Below, in pieces: positions 41,672 to 50,910 of a stretch of 64,000 bases of DNA. The stretch spans positions 6,014,001 through 6,078,000 of the forward strand of contig CBDDCL010000015.1 of NCBI GenBank assembly GCA_965226245.1, written 5' to 3'. Each line of letters starts with the position of its first letter. Position 1 is the stretch's first letter. Source of the stretch: CBDCYS01 sp965226245. Its GTDB lineage: Bacteria; Acidobacteriota; Terriglobia; Bryobacterales; UBA6623. The position numbers were made by a program, and so were the translations under genes. Below the pieces are notes generated by a model. That model was not told the DNA's origin, did no database searches, and saw only the letters and a program-made list of their open reading frames with translations.

Positions 41672-44600
41672 CTAGTGTTGCAAATCGACCACCACGTACG
41701 GTGTCTCTTTGTTGAGATCGGGGTAGATCCGGCCGTTGCCGTGGTTGTCCATAGCCTCAATCAGATACATGAAATTCCATTGCGGGTCTAGATATTCACC
41801 GGGAACCCTCGCCTCGTACTCGTGCGGCCGGCCGGTTGGCAGCATCGCCAGCGTGCGGAAGTTCTGGTGCTGGTTGACGCTGCGATAACGCAGGCGTACC
41901 CACTTCGTGCCGGAGGGGTCGCGGACTTCGGCCCGAACGGTTACGGGCTCTCCGGGCCGGGCGCGGCGGATCGGCTGGTGGCTGACAGTGGGCGCCTCGT
42001 GATCGCTGGTAACGATGATCGTCGCGAGACTCGCGCCGCTGTCTGGCGGGTAGGTCACGCGTCGTCCTTGCTCATCCACTGCCTCGATGAAATAGCTCAT
42101 CTTGCCGGGACTCGCCACACCCGGAATCACGGTGCGGTAAACCAGCCTGTCGAGCTTTTCCATCTCGCGATACTGAAAACCTTGCTCAGTGTTCCCGTAC
42201 CCGACGCGAACACGAGCAATGGGCGCGGTGCCGCTGAGGGTGGCGCCAATCGCAAACTCTTGGCCCGGCTCTATCTTTCGGATCGGCGCATGAGCCATCC
42301 GCGGCCCGGCGCCTAGCACGCTGAGAGTGCTGATGTGCCAACTCCCGGCAGTCGTGGCCTTGAAGGCGACGTTGAGTTTGTTGTCGCTCACCGTGGTTTG
42401 GATGCGCCGCCCCTCGCGCGTGCCGGGCGCTACGCTGAACGTGTCGGTGCGGTCAACCCCGTTCGCCTCGATCCACATGGGGCCGTAGCCGGGGCTGTCG
42501 GGAGACTCTTCACCCACGCCGAGACGCAGTTCGTAATTCCCGTTCGGCAGATCAATGGAGAAGGAGTTGCGTCGTTCGGCGTACTCATATCTTGCAGGGT
42601 CGCGGTAGCCGTCGAAATCAAATCTTCGGATGACGCGCCAGCGGTCGTGTTCGAATACCTCGCGCAAGTTCTTCAGCTCTTGCAGGCCGCGCTGGAGTTC
42701 GATCAGCTCGGTTTTCCAATGGCCGGTCAGCTCGACGGGCCAACCTCTCTGGTCGGTTTCTCTGCCGAACATCAGATTCTCGGCGTAGACGTTGCCGGCG
42801 GCTTCGACAATCTTCTCCCAAGCACCGGCGGCCAGAGTTTCGTGTTGGATCGACACGTCCAGTGGACTCAGGTCATTGGATTTCTTAAATAGCGCCCAAT
42901 GAAAAGCGGACCGGGCTCGCTCGGAGTGATAGCGCGCCAGGTTGGCGAGGATTTTCAGGTCAACCATGGTCGAGCGGAACTCTTTGCCGCGCGGCGAGCC
43001 GCCGTCAGCAGGGGCGTGCTGCTCGGCTTGGCGGACAAGCGTCAAGACGTCGGCCGAGGCTTGAGCGAACCAATCGCTGGTTTCAAACGGATGTATCTTC
43101 GCCGACTCGCCTCCTTCGAGATGCAGATCAGCCGCGTCTGAGATGCTGAGAAACTGCTGCGGGTCGCTGGGAGTGGCTTTGGCGTACTGCCAAATGTCTC
43201 CCCAGCGTTGTTTCTCCGGCCAGCCCCGGGTCGTAGGAAATTTGTCCGGCGGCAAGGAGGAAGCAATGATCCGGGGCAGAATCTGGCTGGCGCGGTGCAA
43301 TGCCTGTTGGACGAATGGCGCGGCTTCTTTTCCGAAGCGGCGCTGGAACTCTCTCTCCCAGATTTCGGCGGAAGCGCCGGGGTTGTAACCCAGCCTTCCA
43401 AAAAGCTGGAAGAAGTGCCAGTAGCGCTCAAACTCGTAGTCGTAATACTGGTATCGCGGCGCCAGCAAATCGAAAGGTTTCTCGTTGTGCGGCCGGGAGG
43501 CCATCTTGGTCGCCAGCGGTGCGGTCACCTCGAAGCCTTCTCCGTTGTAGAGATGCGTGCTCGCAACGAAGCGCCGCACGTAGTCAGGGTCCCCCCACAG
43601 CAGGATGCGCGAGGTTCCGCTCGTCCACAGCCGCCACAGCATTTTGTACCTTTGCGGATAGTGCAGCAGGTCGGCATAGCCATGCCGGCGGTCAAATTGG
43701 TTTCGCCGCTGGATGTGGGTGGGATGGAAGGGCATGCCCATCTGTTCGGCCCAGTATTTGGTGGCGATGCGAAACTTGAGCCCCAGCTCCAGTGCGTCTT
43801 CGATCAGGTCGTCGGGGTAGCCCTTGGCTCGGGCGTCGAAGCGGACGCCGGGCGCGTGCTGCTTCATCACGCCGTAGATGTCGCGCCAATACTGCTTCAT
43901 CTCGGCCCGCGTGAGGCCCGATTCCCCGTGCATGCGGAATTGAATCGCGTCGATGCCGGGAACGAGCCGCAGAAACTTGGCGAGCGCCGCTTTGCAATAA
44001 GCCGGCAGATTTTCTTTCGTTACGCCGGAGACGGGCCATTTCTTCCCGTTGACCGGCTCGACCGGCAGGTAGTCCCAGACGCCGTCCGTGTAGTGATCAC
44101 CGCGATAGATGTGGTCCCACAGGCCCAGCGTGAAGTTCAGGCCGCGATCGTGAGCCATTTCGATCAGCCGGTTGAGGGCTTGGACGTTTCGCTGCTGCTG
44201 TTGCGGAGTCACTCCCACAGCCTTGACCCGCGGGAAGCCTTCCATGTCGAAAAAATAGGGGAAGGCAGGGGCGAGGTAACCGGAAGCCTCATAACCAAAC
44301 AGCAGCGAAAAAGTATTGAAGCGGTTCTTGGCGAGCATGTCGAGGTAGCTCGCCCAATAGGCCTCGTCGTAGAAGAAACTCTCGAAGCGCGCCTTGTTCA
44401 TGGTGTACATCGAAAGCCCGCGCTCGGCGACTTCGGGACTTTCTTCGATGTTGCGGATTTCACTCAAAGGCTTGGCCGGATTTTCAGCCCAACCGATGCG
44501 GCCGGCCACATCGAGCAGGGCGTACATCAGGCCCCGGTCATCCGCCCCGCTAACCAGCAGAACACTGGCGCCCTTCCATTCGGCGCGGCGGATGAGAAGC

Positions 44601-44902
44601 GACTCAGGCTTTGCGGGCGCTGTGATCCCCAAGTCCCGAATCAGCGTGGCGGCGGCTCCCGAACCATTACCGAGGCCCGCGACGATGATCGGCCCGCCGC
44701 GAGCATTTCCCAGCCTCGTGCGTTCGCGATAAGAGATTCCTTTGGCGCGTACAGCTTGCTCGAGCTTGGTCAAGCCGTGGCGTACAGGCGCGGCGGGCTG
44801 AGGGTCCACCACAAGAAAGGCTGTTGTGTCCGCAGCCCTGGCGGCGATCACGAACAAAAAGAGACAAAGAAAGAGACTGCAGACCGAACACTTTCTTTCC
44901 AT
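41672..44902 (-). CDS. Very large secreted glycosidase-like protein (GH20/GH67-like N terminus and barrel, Ig-like C terminus)
   Basis: A 1,076-residue protein. A signal peptide (SVCSLFLCLFLFVIAARAAD) leads to an N-terminal domain like those of GH20/alpha-glucuronidase enzymes (RGPIIVAGLG-type strand, then LMYALLDVAGRIG), a TIM-barrel region (ERGLSMYTMNKARFESFFYD, NRFNTFSLLFGYEA, IDAIQFRMHGESGL, LGLKFRIATKYWAEQMG), helical repeats, a galactose-binding-like part (GNYELRLGVGEE), and C-terminal Ig-like domains (GEPVTVRAEVRDPSG). It probably acts on plant or microbial polysaccharide. Catalytic residues not assigned. ATG at 44902 is preferred because the signal peptide starts there. Confidence 0.7.
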   Translation of the reverse strand: MERKCSVCSLFLCLFLFVIAARAADTTAFLVVDPQPAAPVRHGLTKLEQAVRAKGISYRERTRLGNARGGPIIVAGLGNGSGAAATLIRDLGITAPAKPESLLIRRAEWKGASVLLVSGADDRGLMYALLDVAGRIGWAENPAKPLSEIRNIEESPEVAERGLSMYTMNKARFESFFYDEAYWASYLDMLAKNRFNTFSLLFGYEASGYLAPAFPYFFDMEGFPRVKAVGVTPQQQQRNVQALNRLIEMAHDRGLNFTLGLWDHIYRGDHYTDGVWDYLPVEPVNGKKWPVSGVTKENLPAYCKAALAKFLRLVPGIDAIQFRMHGESGLTRAEMKQYWRDIYGVMKQHAPGVRFDARAKGYPDDLIEDALELGLKFRIATKYWAEQMGMPFHPTHIQRRNQFDRRHGYADLLHYPQRYKMLWRLWTSGTSRILLWGDPDYVRRFVASTHLYNGEGFEVTAPLATKMASRPHNEKPFDLLAPRYQYYDYEFERYWHFFQLFGRLGYNPGASAEIWEREFQRRFGKEAAPFVQQALHRASQILPRIIASSLPPDKFPTTRGWPEKQRWGDIWQYAKATPSDPQQFLSISDAADLHLEGGESAKIHPFETSDWFAQASADVLTLVRQAEQHAPADGGSPRGKEFRSTMVDLKILANLARYHSERARSAFHWALFKKSNDLSPLDVSIQHETLAAGAWEKIVEAAGNVYAENLMFGRETDQRGWPVELTGHWKTELIELQRGLQELKNLREVFEHDRWRVIRRFDFDGYRDPARYEYAERRNSFSIDLPNGNYELRLGVGEESPDSPGYGPMWIEANGVDRTDTFSVAPGTREGRRIQTTVSDNKLNVAFKATTAGSWHISTLSVLGAGPRMAHAPIRKIEPGQEFAIGATLSGTAPIARVRVGYGNTEQGFQYREMEKLDRLVYRTVIPGVASPGKMSYFIEAVDEQGRRVTYPPDSGASLATIIVTSDHEAPTVSHQPIRRARPGEPVTVRAEVRDPSGTKWVRLRYRSVNQHQNFRTLAMLPTGRPHEYEARVPGEYLDPQWNFMYLIEAMDNHGNGRIYPDLNKETPYVVVDLQH

Positions 44903-45868
44903 ACCGTCAGGACCTCGATTACATGCGGTTCGCCCCCCCGCCCCCTCCGTAGGCATTAGCTTAAGCGGGTGCTGTTGTTGGTCCTCTGGCATAGGAAAGC
45001 CCCGTAGCGCGGATCTCGCTTTTGAGATCCGCAGCCTTTCTGAGTGTCACCGAAAGAAACCTCTTGTATTTGCAATGACTTATCCTGTATCGCGCGCTGG
45101 CGCCGGTAAAGCCCACCTTGAAGACACTGGAATCAAGCGCTTAGTCGCACTCCTGATTCTAGCGCTGGGGCCACTGCTGGTTCAAGTCCCGGTAGTAGGT
45201 CGGTCTGGCTCATTCTTGCGAGCCAACAAACCGGACCCCGCCTGCTACAATGAGAACGGTATCCAGTAGCGGACCAGCCCGCGAGGCAAAGCTGGAAACA
45301 AGCAAGCTGGCGACAAGCCGATGTGGCGCACGTCTCCAGACGTGCCGTGTCGCCATTCCTGGCGACATGTCTTAGTGGCATGGTCTTAGTGGGATAGTCT
45401 TGCGTGGCAGTGGCCGTCCACCCGAGTTGCCGCCAATCCGCCCGCCTTGGCGAGCGACAAGAATACCTCAAATCCGCAAGAAAACCTGTCGCTTTGCTAG
45501 GGAACCTGCCACGGTCCCGCCGCCGCCTGCAACCGCAGGCACTGAAAACAAAAACATTATCGGTTCACACCATGACGAGGCGTCGAAAATGGCCCAGATC
45601 CTGCCATATTCTGCCATTCTCTGCCATTTCCGGACATTTTGTAAAGAAAATTTATACCTCAACCGGCAACCTCTTTGTTTCCATCACTTCGCCAGGCCGT
45701 GGCCACTGAAAGCTTCAGCGTTTTCGCTTCCCCGTCCGTCTCACGACCGACGACTCGATAGGCCAGCCAAGGCTGAAGGAAAGTGCACGGAATGGAAGAA
45801 CCAAATCGATCGTCGCCTCACGTGGCCCCCGCCCAGTCGGGCCTCGCGGTTCGGTGAACAAAGCTAAT
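44903..45868. other. Long intergenic stretch with hairpins, no gene recognised
   Basis: It holds GCGGATCTC/GAGATCCGC (45009-45032), a two-level cruciform GGCGACA...GCACGTCTCCAGACGTGC...TGTCGCC (45309-45354) and a cluster of CTGCCAT units near 45,600-45,625. Open frames are not family-like. GC-poor patches around 45,640 may hold a promoter for the region. Confidence 0.55.
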
Positions 45869-46234
45869 TTAGACTCGGTAGGGCGCCCGCACATCCGGGG
45901 CAGCTTCGGGAAAGTCCTTGGTGTTTCTCGTTACGAGCAGAGCACCGTTGGTCTTGGCGCTGGCCCAAATGATTGCGTCAGGCAAGCGAAGCTTCTTTTC
46001 GCGTCGAATTCGAACGGCCTCTTCGCTCACTCTCTGATCGATCGGGACTAGTTCGAAGCGGCGCAGAAACCGCCGCACGCGTTCCTCCTCTTCCGGGTGC
46101 TGGGCGCCAACGAGGACCTCCATCCAGGTGATGGGGCTGATCAGCGCGGACTCGTGGAGTCTGATTTCGCGGCGGGCTGCCTCGAGACCGCTTAGATAGT
46201 CAATGAGGATGTTGGTGTCGAATACCGCTTTCAC
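45869..46234 (-). CDS. vapC: Type II toxin VapC (PIN-domain ribonuclease)
   Basis: A 121-residue PIN-domain protein. Metal-binding acidic residues: D in VFDTNILIDYL, E in TWMEVLVG, D in RLPDAIIWASA and D in TRNTKDF. VapC toxins cleave structured RNA such as initiator tRNA or rRNA. I use the GTG at 46234, whose start overlaps the antitoxin stop by four bases (GTGA); the longer frame starts at 46243. Confidence 0.9.
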   Translation of the reverse strand: MKAVFDTNILIDYLSGLEAARREIRLHESALISPITWMEVLVGAQHPEEEERVRRFLRRFELVPIDQRVSEEAVRIRREKKLRLPDAIIWASAKTNGALLVTRNTKDFPEAAPDVRAPYRV

Positions 46235-46452
46235 CGTGACCACTCAGCGCGCAGTTTTCTCTGATAGGCAAGACTATCGATCTTGCGTTTCCGCCACATT
46301 CCGAAAGCATCATCGCCGGTATCGTCCGCTTGCTCGTTCAGGTAAGAGGCAACAGCCCTTCGGACCGCTTCGGCCCGGGAAATCCCGTACCGGCGGCATA
46401 TCGAAGCAAGCGAGTCCAATTGCTCGTCGGGAATGTCAACGATTGTGCGCAT
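46231..46452 (-). CDS. vapB: Type II antitoxin VapB, ribbon-helix-helix type
   Basis: A 73-residue protein with an RHH core: MRTIVDIPDEQLDSLASICRR, GISRAEAVRRAVASYL, and an acidic linker leading to a C-terminal toxin-binding helix (FGMWRKRKIDSLAYQRKLRAEW). It represses the promoter and neutralises VapC. It is the first gene of a tightly coupled two-gene operon. Confidence 0.88.
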   Translation of the reverse strand: MRTIVDIPDEQLDSLASICRRYGISRAEAVRRAVASYLNEQADDTGDDAFGMWRKRKIDSLAYQRKLRAEWSR

Positions 46453-46632
46453 CGTTATCTGATATCGTGGTCAGTTATCACTAGTGTAGCAGGCGGCGTC
46501 CGGGCGGCGTCCCGGGCTGTGGACAGGCACGGAGAGACGCGACGCAGTTAAAGGCCGCCGTTCTCTTCGAGCCCCGCTCTACGGGCGGTTTACGAAGGTT
46601 TTGCGGACAACCCCGAACGCCTTACAGACTGA

Positions 46633-47820
46633 TTAGGGTCGCACGCGGTTCTCGTACCACACGACGTTCTTGCTGTTTTGGCCGGCGATGAGGACGTCCA
46701 GGTCGCCGTCCCCTTCCATGTCGACGAGCCGGATGTCGTAGGCCGCCTGGTCTTCGAAGATATGGTGCGTAGTGAAGTTGCCTTTGCCGTCGTTCTCGAA
46801 CCAGGCGGCGATGAAACTGTCCTTGGCGCAGGAGGCGGCGTCGATGTCGCCGTCGTTGTCGATGTCGCCGATTGCCAGATCATGAGGGCCTTCTAGGTCA
46901 GGATTGATCTGGTGGAGCGTGAAGTCGGGCGCTTCGAACCACAGCACGCCCTTGCCGTGGCCGCGGGTGGCGATGAAGTCCGTCTTGCCGTCACCGTTCA
47001 GCTCGGCCATGAGGATGTTCGTAGCCCCTTCCTGGTCGGTCGCCAGGACGTGCTTTTTCCACGGGACACTGCCATCAGCGGGCTGTTCCCACCAGGCGAA
47101 CCAATTGCCGTCCGGTGGAACCTTGGCGGCGCTGGCGGCGTCGGTCTTGCCATCGCCGTTGACGTCGCCGAGCCCGAGGTAATGACTCAGGCCAGGCGCG
47201 TCACGGTCGGCAAAAACATGCCGCTCCCAGCGCTCAGCTTGGCGCGGGTTGGCTGGCGCCTTCCACCACACGAGAGATTCGGGGTAAGGCGTGTCTTTCG
47301 GCTGGGCGCTGTTACCGGCCAGGTCGAGCTGGCCGTCGCCGTCGACATCGCCGGTGACCAGCCCGTGCGTGCCGTTGACGGCGTCGTCGATCAGGTGGAA
47401 AGTCCATGAATCTTGGGTCGGGTTATCGGGACGCTCCAGTCAAAAGATGGGTCCGGGAGAGTAGACCGCTCCGATGAAGTCGGGGTCGCCGTCGGCGTCG
47501 ACGTCCATCACTTCACTGTGGATGAGCTTGCGGGGCGGATCGGCGGCGTCGATGATGACTTCGGTCCAGTCCGGCGCGACGTAAAGCCGCGTCTTGCCGT
47601 CGCCGTTCGAGATGACGTCGGCCAACCCGTCACCCGTGAAGTCGGCGGCAACGGCGGTCTGGGTCATGTAGCCTTCGGCGACGACGTGGCGGGGCCAAAA
47701 AGCGTTTTCGGCATTCGTGCGGGTTGCCGACGCCGTGACGGGCTCTTCGGACGAGCAGGAGCAGAGGGAAATAGTAAGAGCAGCGACAACCAGTGGGAGT
47801 CTGAATTTTTGGGGTTTCAT
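46633..47820 (-). pseudogene. FG-GAP/VCBS-repeat lipoprotein with one in-frame stop
   Basis: The 5' part (47820 down to 47440) has a lipoprotein signal (LPLVVAALTISLCSCSS) and FG-GAP units such as DFTGDGLADVISNGDGKT and DVDADGDPDF. A TGA at 47440-47442 ends it, but the same frame continues with LERPDNPTQDSWTFHLIDD, GDVDGDGQLDLAGNS, GDVNGDGKTDAASAA and GDIDNDGDIDAASC to a stop at 46633. Related repeats usually have Trp here (IFW), so TGG to TGA explains everything. Restored length is 395 residues. Beta-propeller calcium-binding surface protein. Confidence 0.8.
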
Positions 47821-48481
47821 GGAAGCGTCCTTTCGGCCTATGGGAACAAAATACCATGACCGCGACGGCGGGAGTTAGTTATATCCGTTAACGTGGCCCG
47901 CGGATCCGGCGTGCATACGCACCCACGAATCAGTTTGAGGCACGCATGAATGCATCCGCGACATCGCTCGGCGCCATGTCCCTGATACTACGAGGGGCGC
48001 CCCCTTACGGGGAGACCACGACAATGCCTGCCGGCTGGCTGGGGTTCGGTGTTGAAGACAAAACCGCTTGAACGCGGCTCAAATGGTCCGCATCACCGCC
48101 GAAACATGTGCGGTGGGACCGCAAAGGTCGCCTCCACACCACTAACGGGCAAGCGCGGCCAAGCGACTCACAATAAGTTGGAGTCTGATTGGCGCACTGT
48201 CGTTCGTTTACTTCGGGCAGGCATGTTGGAGGTTTCCCTACTCAACCTATCGGGCCCTCGGAAGATTCTGATGCACACTGAGCTTAGCCGCAGCGACCGA
48301 CGCGCTGGACCTCCGTTTTCCTCGACCTTACCTTATAAGGGCAAACCCTTATATGGCCCTGGGACTAAGTTTCAGAAATTGAACCCGGGGAACTATTGAC
48401 GCGGGCGGAAGAAAGAAAGAAAATTAAGAGTATTGGGTGAAGGTACTAGAAAAAATTGCTCAGTACCATAAGGAGTGTGCT
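47821..48481. other. Intergenic stretch upstream of the PilZ gene
   Basis: No coding frame recognised. It carries a perfect AT-rich hairpin TATAAGGGCAAACCCTTATA at 48334-48353. The region has room for a long leader ahead of the PilZ-GGDEF-EAL genes. Confidence 0.5.
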
Positions 48482-48913
48482 ATGGCAACCGCTAGCAACT
48501 TGATAACAGTGCTTTTCGAGGAATTGAGCAGGAGGGAAGATTTTATTCCCTGGGGCGATCAACGTCCCCGATCCAGGGTAGGGGTCCGCGAGCGTCGTGC
48601 ATTGAAACGGCAAGCGGCTGGCGGGAGCGGTTCGCTGTATTGGACGGATCCATATGGAAGGTGCGGGGTTTCCGCTGTGGTCGCTCGGAATGTGACCGAG
48701 AAAGGCATTCAGTTAGAAGCTCCGAAGCAGGTTCCGGTCCCGGCCACCGTCCGCCTGTCTGGTCAGACTCTGGAGTGCGTCGGATCCACCTGTTACTGCC
48801 GCCGGGCGGGAGAAAAGTACCTCGTGGGAATACTGCTTTTCGGCCAGCCGTACGGAAAACAAGCCCGCCGGTTGCATGAACCCATACTAACCGACCGCCC
48901 AGACTCAGCCTGA
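48482..48913 (+). CDS. PilZ-domain protein (c-di-GMP receptor)
   Basis: A 143-residue protein. The RxxxR arm (RERRALKR) and the DxSxxG-like NVTEKG motif, with YLVGILLFG, mark a PilZ domain that binds cyclic di-GMP. The ATG at 48482 has AAGGAG six bases ahead. Just 12 bp separates it from the GGDEF-EAL gene, so receptor and turnover enzyme form a local signalling unit. The effect on motility or exopolysaccharide is not visible. Confidence 0.85.
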   Translation: MATASNLITVLFEELSRREDFIPWGDQRPRSRVGVRERRALKRQAAGGSGSLYWTDPYGRCGVSAVVARNVTEKGIQLEAPKQVPVPATVRLSGQTLECVGSTCYCRRAGEKYLVGILLFGQPYGKQARRLHEPILTDRPDSA

Positions 48914-48925
48914 GGTCCTACGCTC

Positions 48926-49883
48926 GTGGATTCTTTCTTTGCCATCGCTTCAGTCCTGATTCGTCTCCTCGCGGCGGCTGGGAGTCTTTTCATAATCTGG
49001 CGCGCACGGGACTGGCGACTGGTATTTCTGCCGGTCATGCTGGCATTGATGGCCTTGCAACCTGTCCTGCCACACTGGTCAGAACAACGATCCATGATGC
49101 TGCAAGTTTCTATCTTGAGCGTTTTTGTCGCAACGATTGTTTATTTTCTGATCCGGCAGACCCTGCAGCATTCGAAGCAAACATTGCCGAGGCTGATACT
49201 CGTAGTCATAACGGGCCAGACTATTTTTATTATCACGGGCGAGTCTCTGATGGGCCCGCTGTTACAGTCCGAGGTGTCCATCAGTTTGGTGGTTTGCCTC
49301 AACGTCGTCTTGTTGGGGAGCATCATGGACGAGCGCAGGCGGACCGGTCATTACGATCCTCTCACTGGGCTACCCAATCGGATCCTGTTCATGGAGAGGC
49401 TCAGAATCGCCCATGGCCGGGCAAAACGACAGAAGGGTTATTTGTTTGCGGTGCTGTTCCTGGACCTGGACCGCTTCAAGGTCGTCAATGACAAGTACGG
49501 ACACGTCATCGGGGATCGGTTCTTGATGTACACAGCTAAAAGGCTGGAAGCGTGTTTGCGTCCAGGGGATACCGCCGCGCGCTTGGGGGGAGACGAGTTT
49601 GCAATCCTTCTTGGCGAGCTCGGAGACCCGGCTCAGGCCCAGCGCATAGTACAGAGGCTCCGCACGGCACTGGCAGAGCCCTTCCATTTGCAAGGGCAGG
49701 CCGTATTGACCACTGTGAGCATCGGGATCGCCTTAAGTTCAATGCGTTACGAACGGCCCGAGGACTTGCTGCGGGACGCCGACACGGCCATGTACCGCGA
49801 GAAGGCGGCTGAAAAGGGGTACAGCGAACTCTTCAACCCCCACCAACACATCCGGGCGCTCTCTCAACTGCAGTTAGAGACCG
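48926..49883 (+). pseudogene. GGDEF-EAL cyclic di-GMP enzyme, 5' part, split by IS1595 copy B
   Basis: A GTG-started protein with about four or five N-terminal membrane helices (LLAAAGSLFIIWRAR, VFLPVMLALMALQPV, ILSVFVATIVYFLI, LILVVITGQTIFII, SLVVCLNVVLLG), then a GGDEF domain with an intact RLGGDEFAIL and an I-site RPGD five residues before it. The frame reaches ALSQLQLETD and is then interrupted. Joined to 50919-51739 it restores 592 residues. Confidence 0.88.
49876..49883. repeat. Target-site duplication, left of IS1595 copy B
   Basis: AGAGACCG, exactly repeated at 50911-50918 on the other side of the element. Confidence 0.9.
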
Positions 49884-50910
49884 ATGGGGTATTTAGTTGA
49901 CTCCAGTAGCCACAATATGTTGTGGTTGGGGGCATGAAGGAGGACTACCCCCGAAACCTCGTCGAGTTGGAAGCTCGATTCTCGACCGAGGAGGCGTGCC
50001 GGGAGTACCTGCTGAAGCTGCGCTGGCCGGAGGGGTTCGTGTGCCCGCGCTGTGGGATCCAGTCCTCATGGGCCAGCAAACGCAATCTGCTGCTCTGCGC
50101 CGACTGCGGTTACCAGGCCTCGGTGACGGCGGGCACGATTTTCCAGGACACCCGCAAGCCCTTGACGTTGTGGTTCCGGGCGGCTTGGTGGGTGACAACG
50201 CAAAAAGGCGGGGCCAGCGCGCTGGAGTTGCAGCGGGTCTTGGGTTTGGGTAGCTATGTAACCGCCTGGACCTGGCTGCACAAGTTCCGCCGCGCCATGG
50301 TGCGCCCCGGTCGCAATCGGCTGGTCGGCCGGGTGGAGGTGGACGAAACGTATGTGGGCGGAGTCGAAGAGGGCGTCCGAGGTCGCGAAATGGTTGGCAA
50401 AGCGTTAGTTGCGGTTGCTGCCGAGGAGGATGGGCGCGGTATGGGTCGCATCCGGCTCCGTCGGATCGCGGATGCCTCAGCGGCGAGCTTGGAAGCCTTT
50501 GTCGAAGAAGCTATCCAACCTGGCAGCCTCGTGCACACCGACGGCTGGGAAGGCTATGCGGGATTGGAGAACAAAGGATACCGCCATGAAGTCACCGTGC
50601 TGCGCGGGAAGCGGCAATCGGCGAGTAAGCTGCTGCCGAGAGTCCATCGTGTCGCCTCTCTGCTAAAGCGCTGGCTGTTGGGGACCCACCAGGGGGCTGT
50701 CAGTCACGAGTATTTGGACTACTACCTGGACGAGTTCACGTTCCGCTTCAACCGGCGGACCTCACGGTCGCGCGGCAAACTTTTCTATCGCCTCCTCCAG
50801 CAGGCGGTCGCCGCCGACCCTGCTCCCTATAAGACAATGGTCGAGGCCACCAGGGCCGGCACCCCCACCCCCAAGATGTAGTGGCTACTGGAGTCAACTA
50901 AATACCCCAT
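49884..50910 (+). mobile_element. IS1595-family insertion sequence, copy B (1,027 bp)
   Basis: Same length, ends (ATGGGGTATTTAGTTGAC...) and transposase as copy A, in the opposite orientation. It has a perfect 8-bp target duplication. Every part compared by eye agrees with copy A, so both are recent insertions of one element. Confidence 0.95.
49934..50881 (+). CDS. IS1595-family transposase (copy B)
   Basis: A 315-residue protein identical in translation to that of copy A, with the CPRCG...CADCG zinc ribbon, VDETYVGG and HTDGWEGY. ATG at 49934; a GTG 12 bases upstream is also in frame. It reads in the same direction as the interrupted gene, so read-through could occur. Confidence 0.93.
   Translation: MKEDYPRNLVELEARFSTEEACREYLLKLRWPEGFVCPRCGIQSSWASKRNLLLCADCGYQASVTAGTIFQDTRKPLTLWFRAAWWVTTQKGGASALELQRVLGLGSYVTAWTWLHKFRRAMVRPGRNRLVGRVEVDETYVGGVEEGVRGREMVGKALVAVAAEEDGRGMGRIRLRRIADASAASLEAFVEEAIQPGSLVHTDGWEGYAGLENKGYRHEVTVLRGKRQSASKLLPRVHRVASLLKRWLLGTHQGAVSHEYLDYYLDEFTFRFNRRTSRSRGKLFYRLLQQAVAADPAPYKTMVEATRAGTPTPKM

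Noticed and set aside
43208..44959. 583-codon plus-strand open frame over the glycosidase-like gene
   Set aside because: Same reason: it mirrors a gene with a signal peptide and domain structure on the other strand, and its sequence is low in recognisable motifs.
45170..45200. tRNA-like T-arm (GGTTCAAGTCCC)
   Set aside because: The bases that should form the 5-bp T stem do not pair, and no acceptor or anticodon arms are found around it.
47440..47442. Selenocysteine at the in-frame TGA
   Set aside because: FG-GAP proteins carry no selenocysteine there, homologous repeats favour Trp, and I saw no SECIS-like hairpin downstream; a nonsense change is simpler.
17895..50910. Composite transposon made by the two IS1595 copies
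   Set aside because: Each copy has its own different target duplication, so they were separate insertions; the 31 kb between them contains ordinary chromosomal genes such as nadK and ispA.
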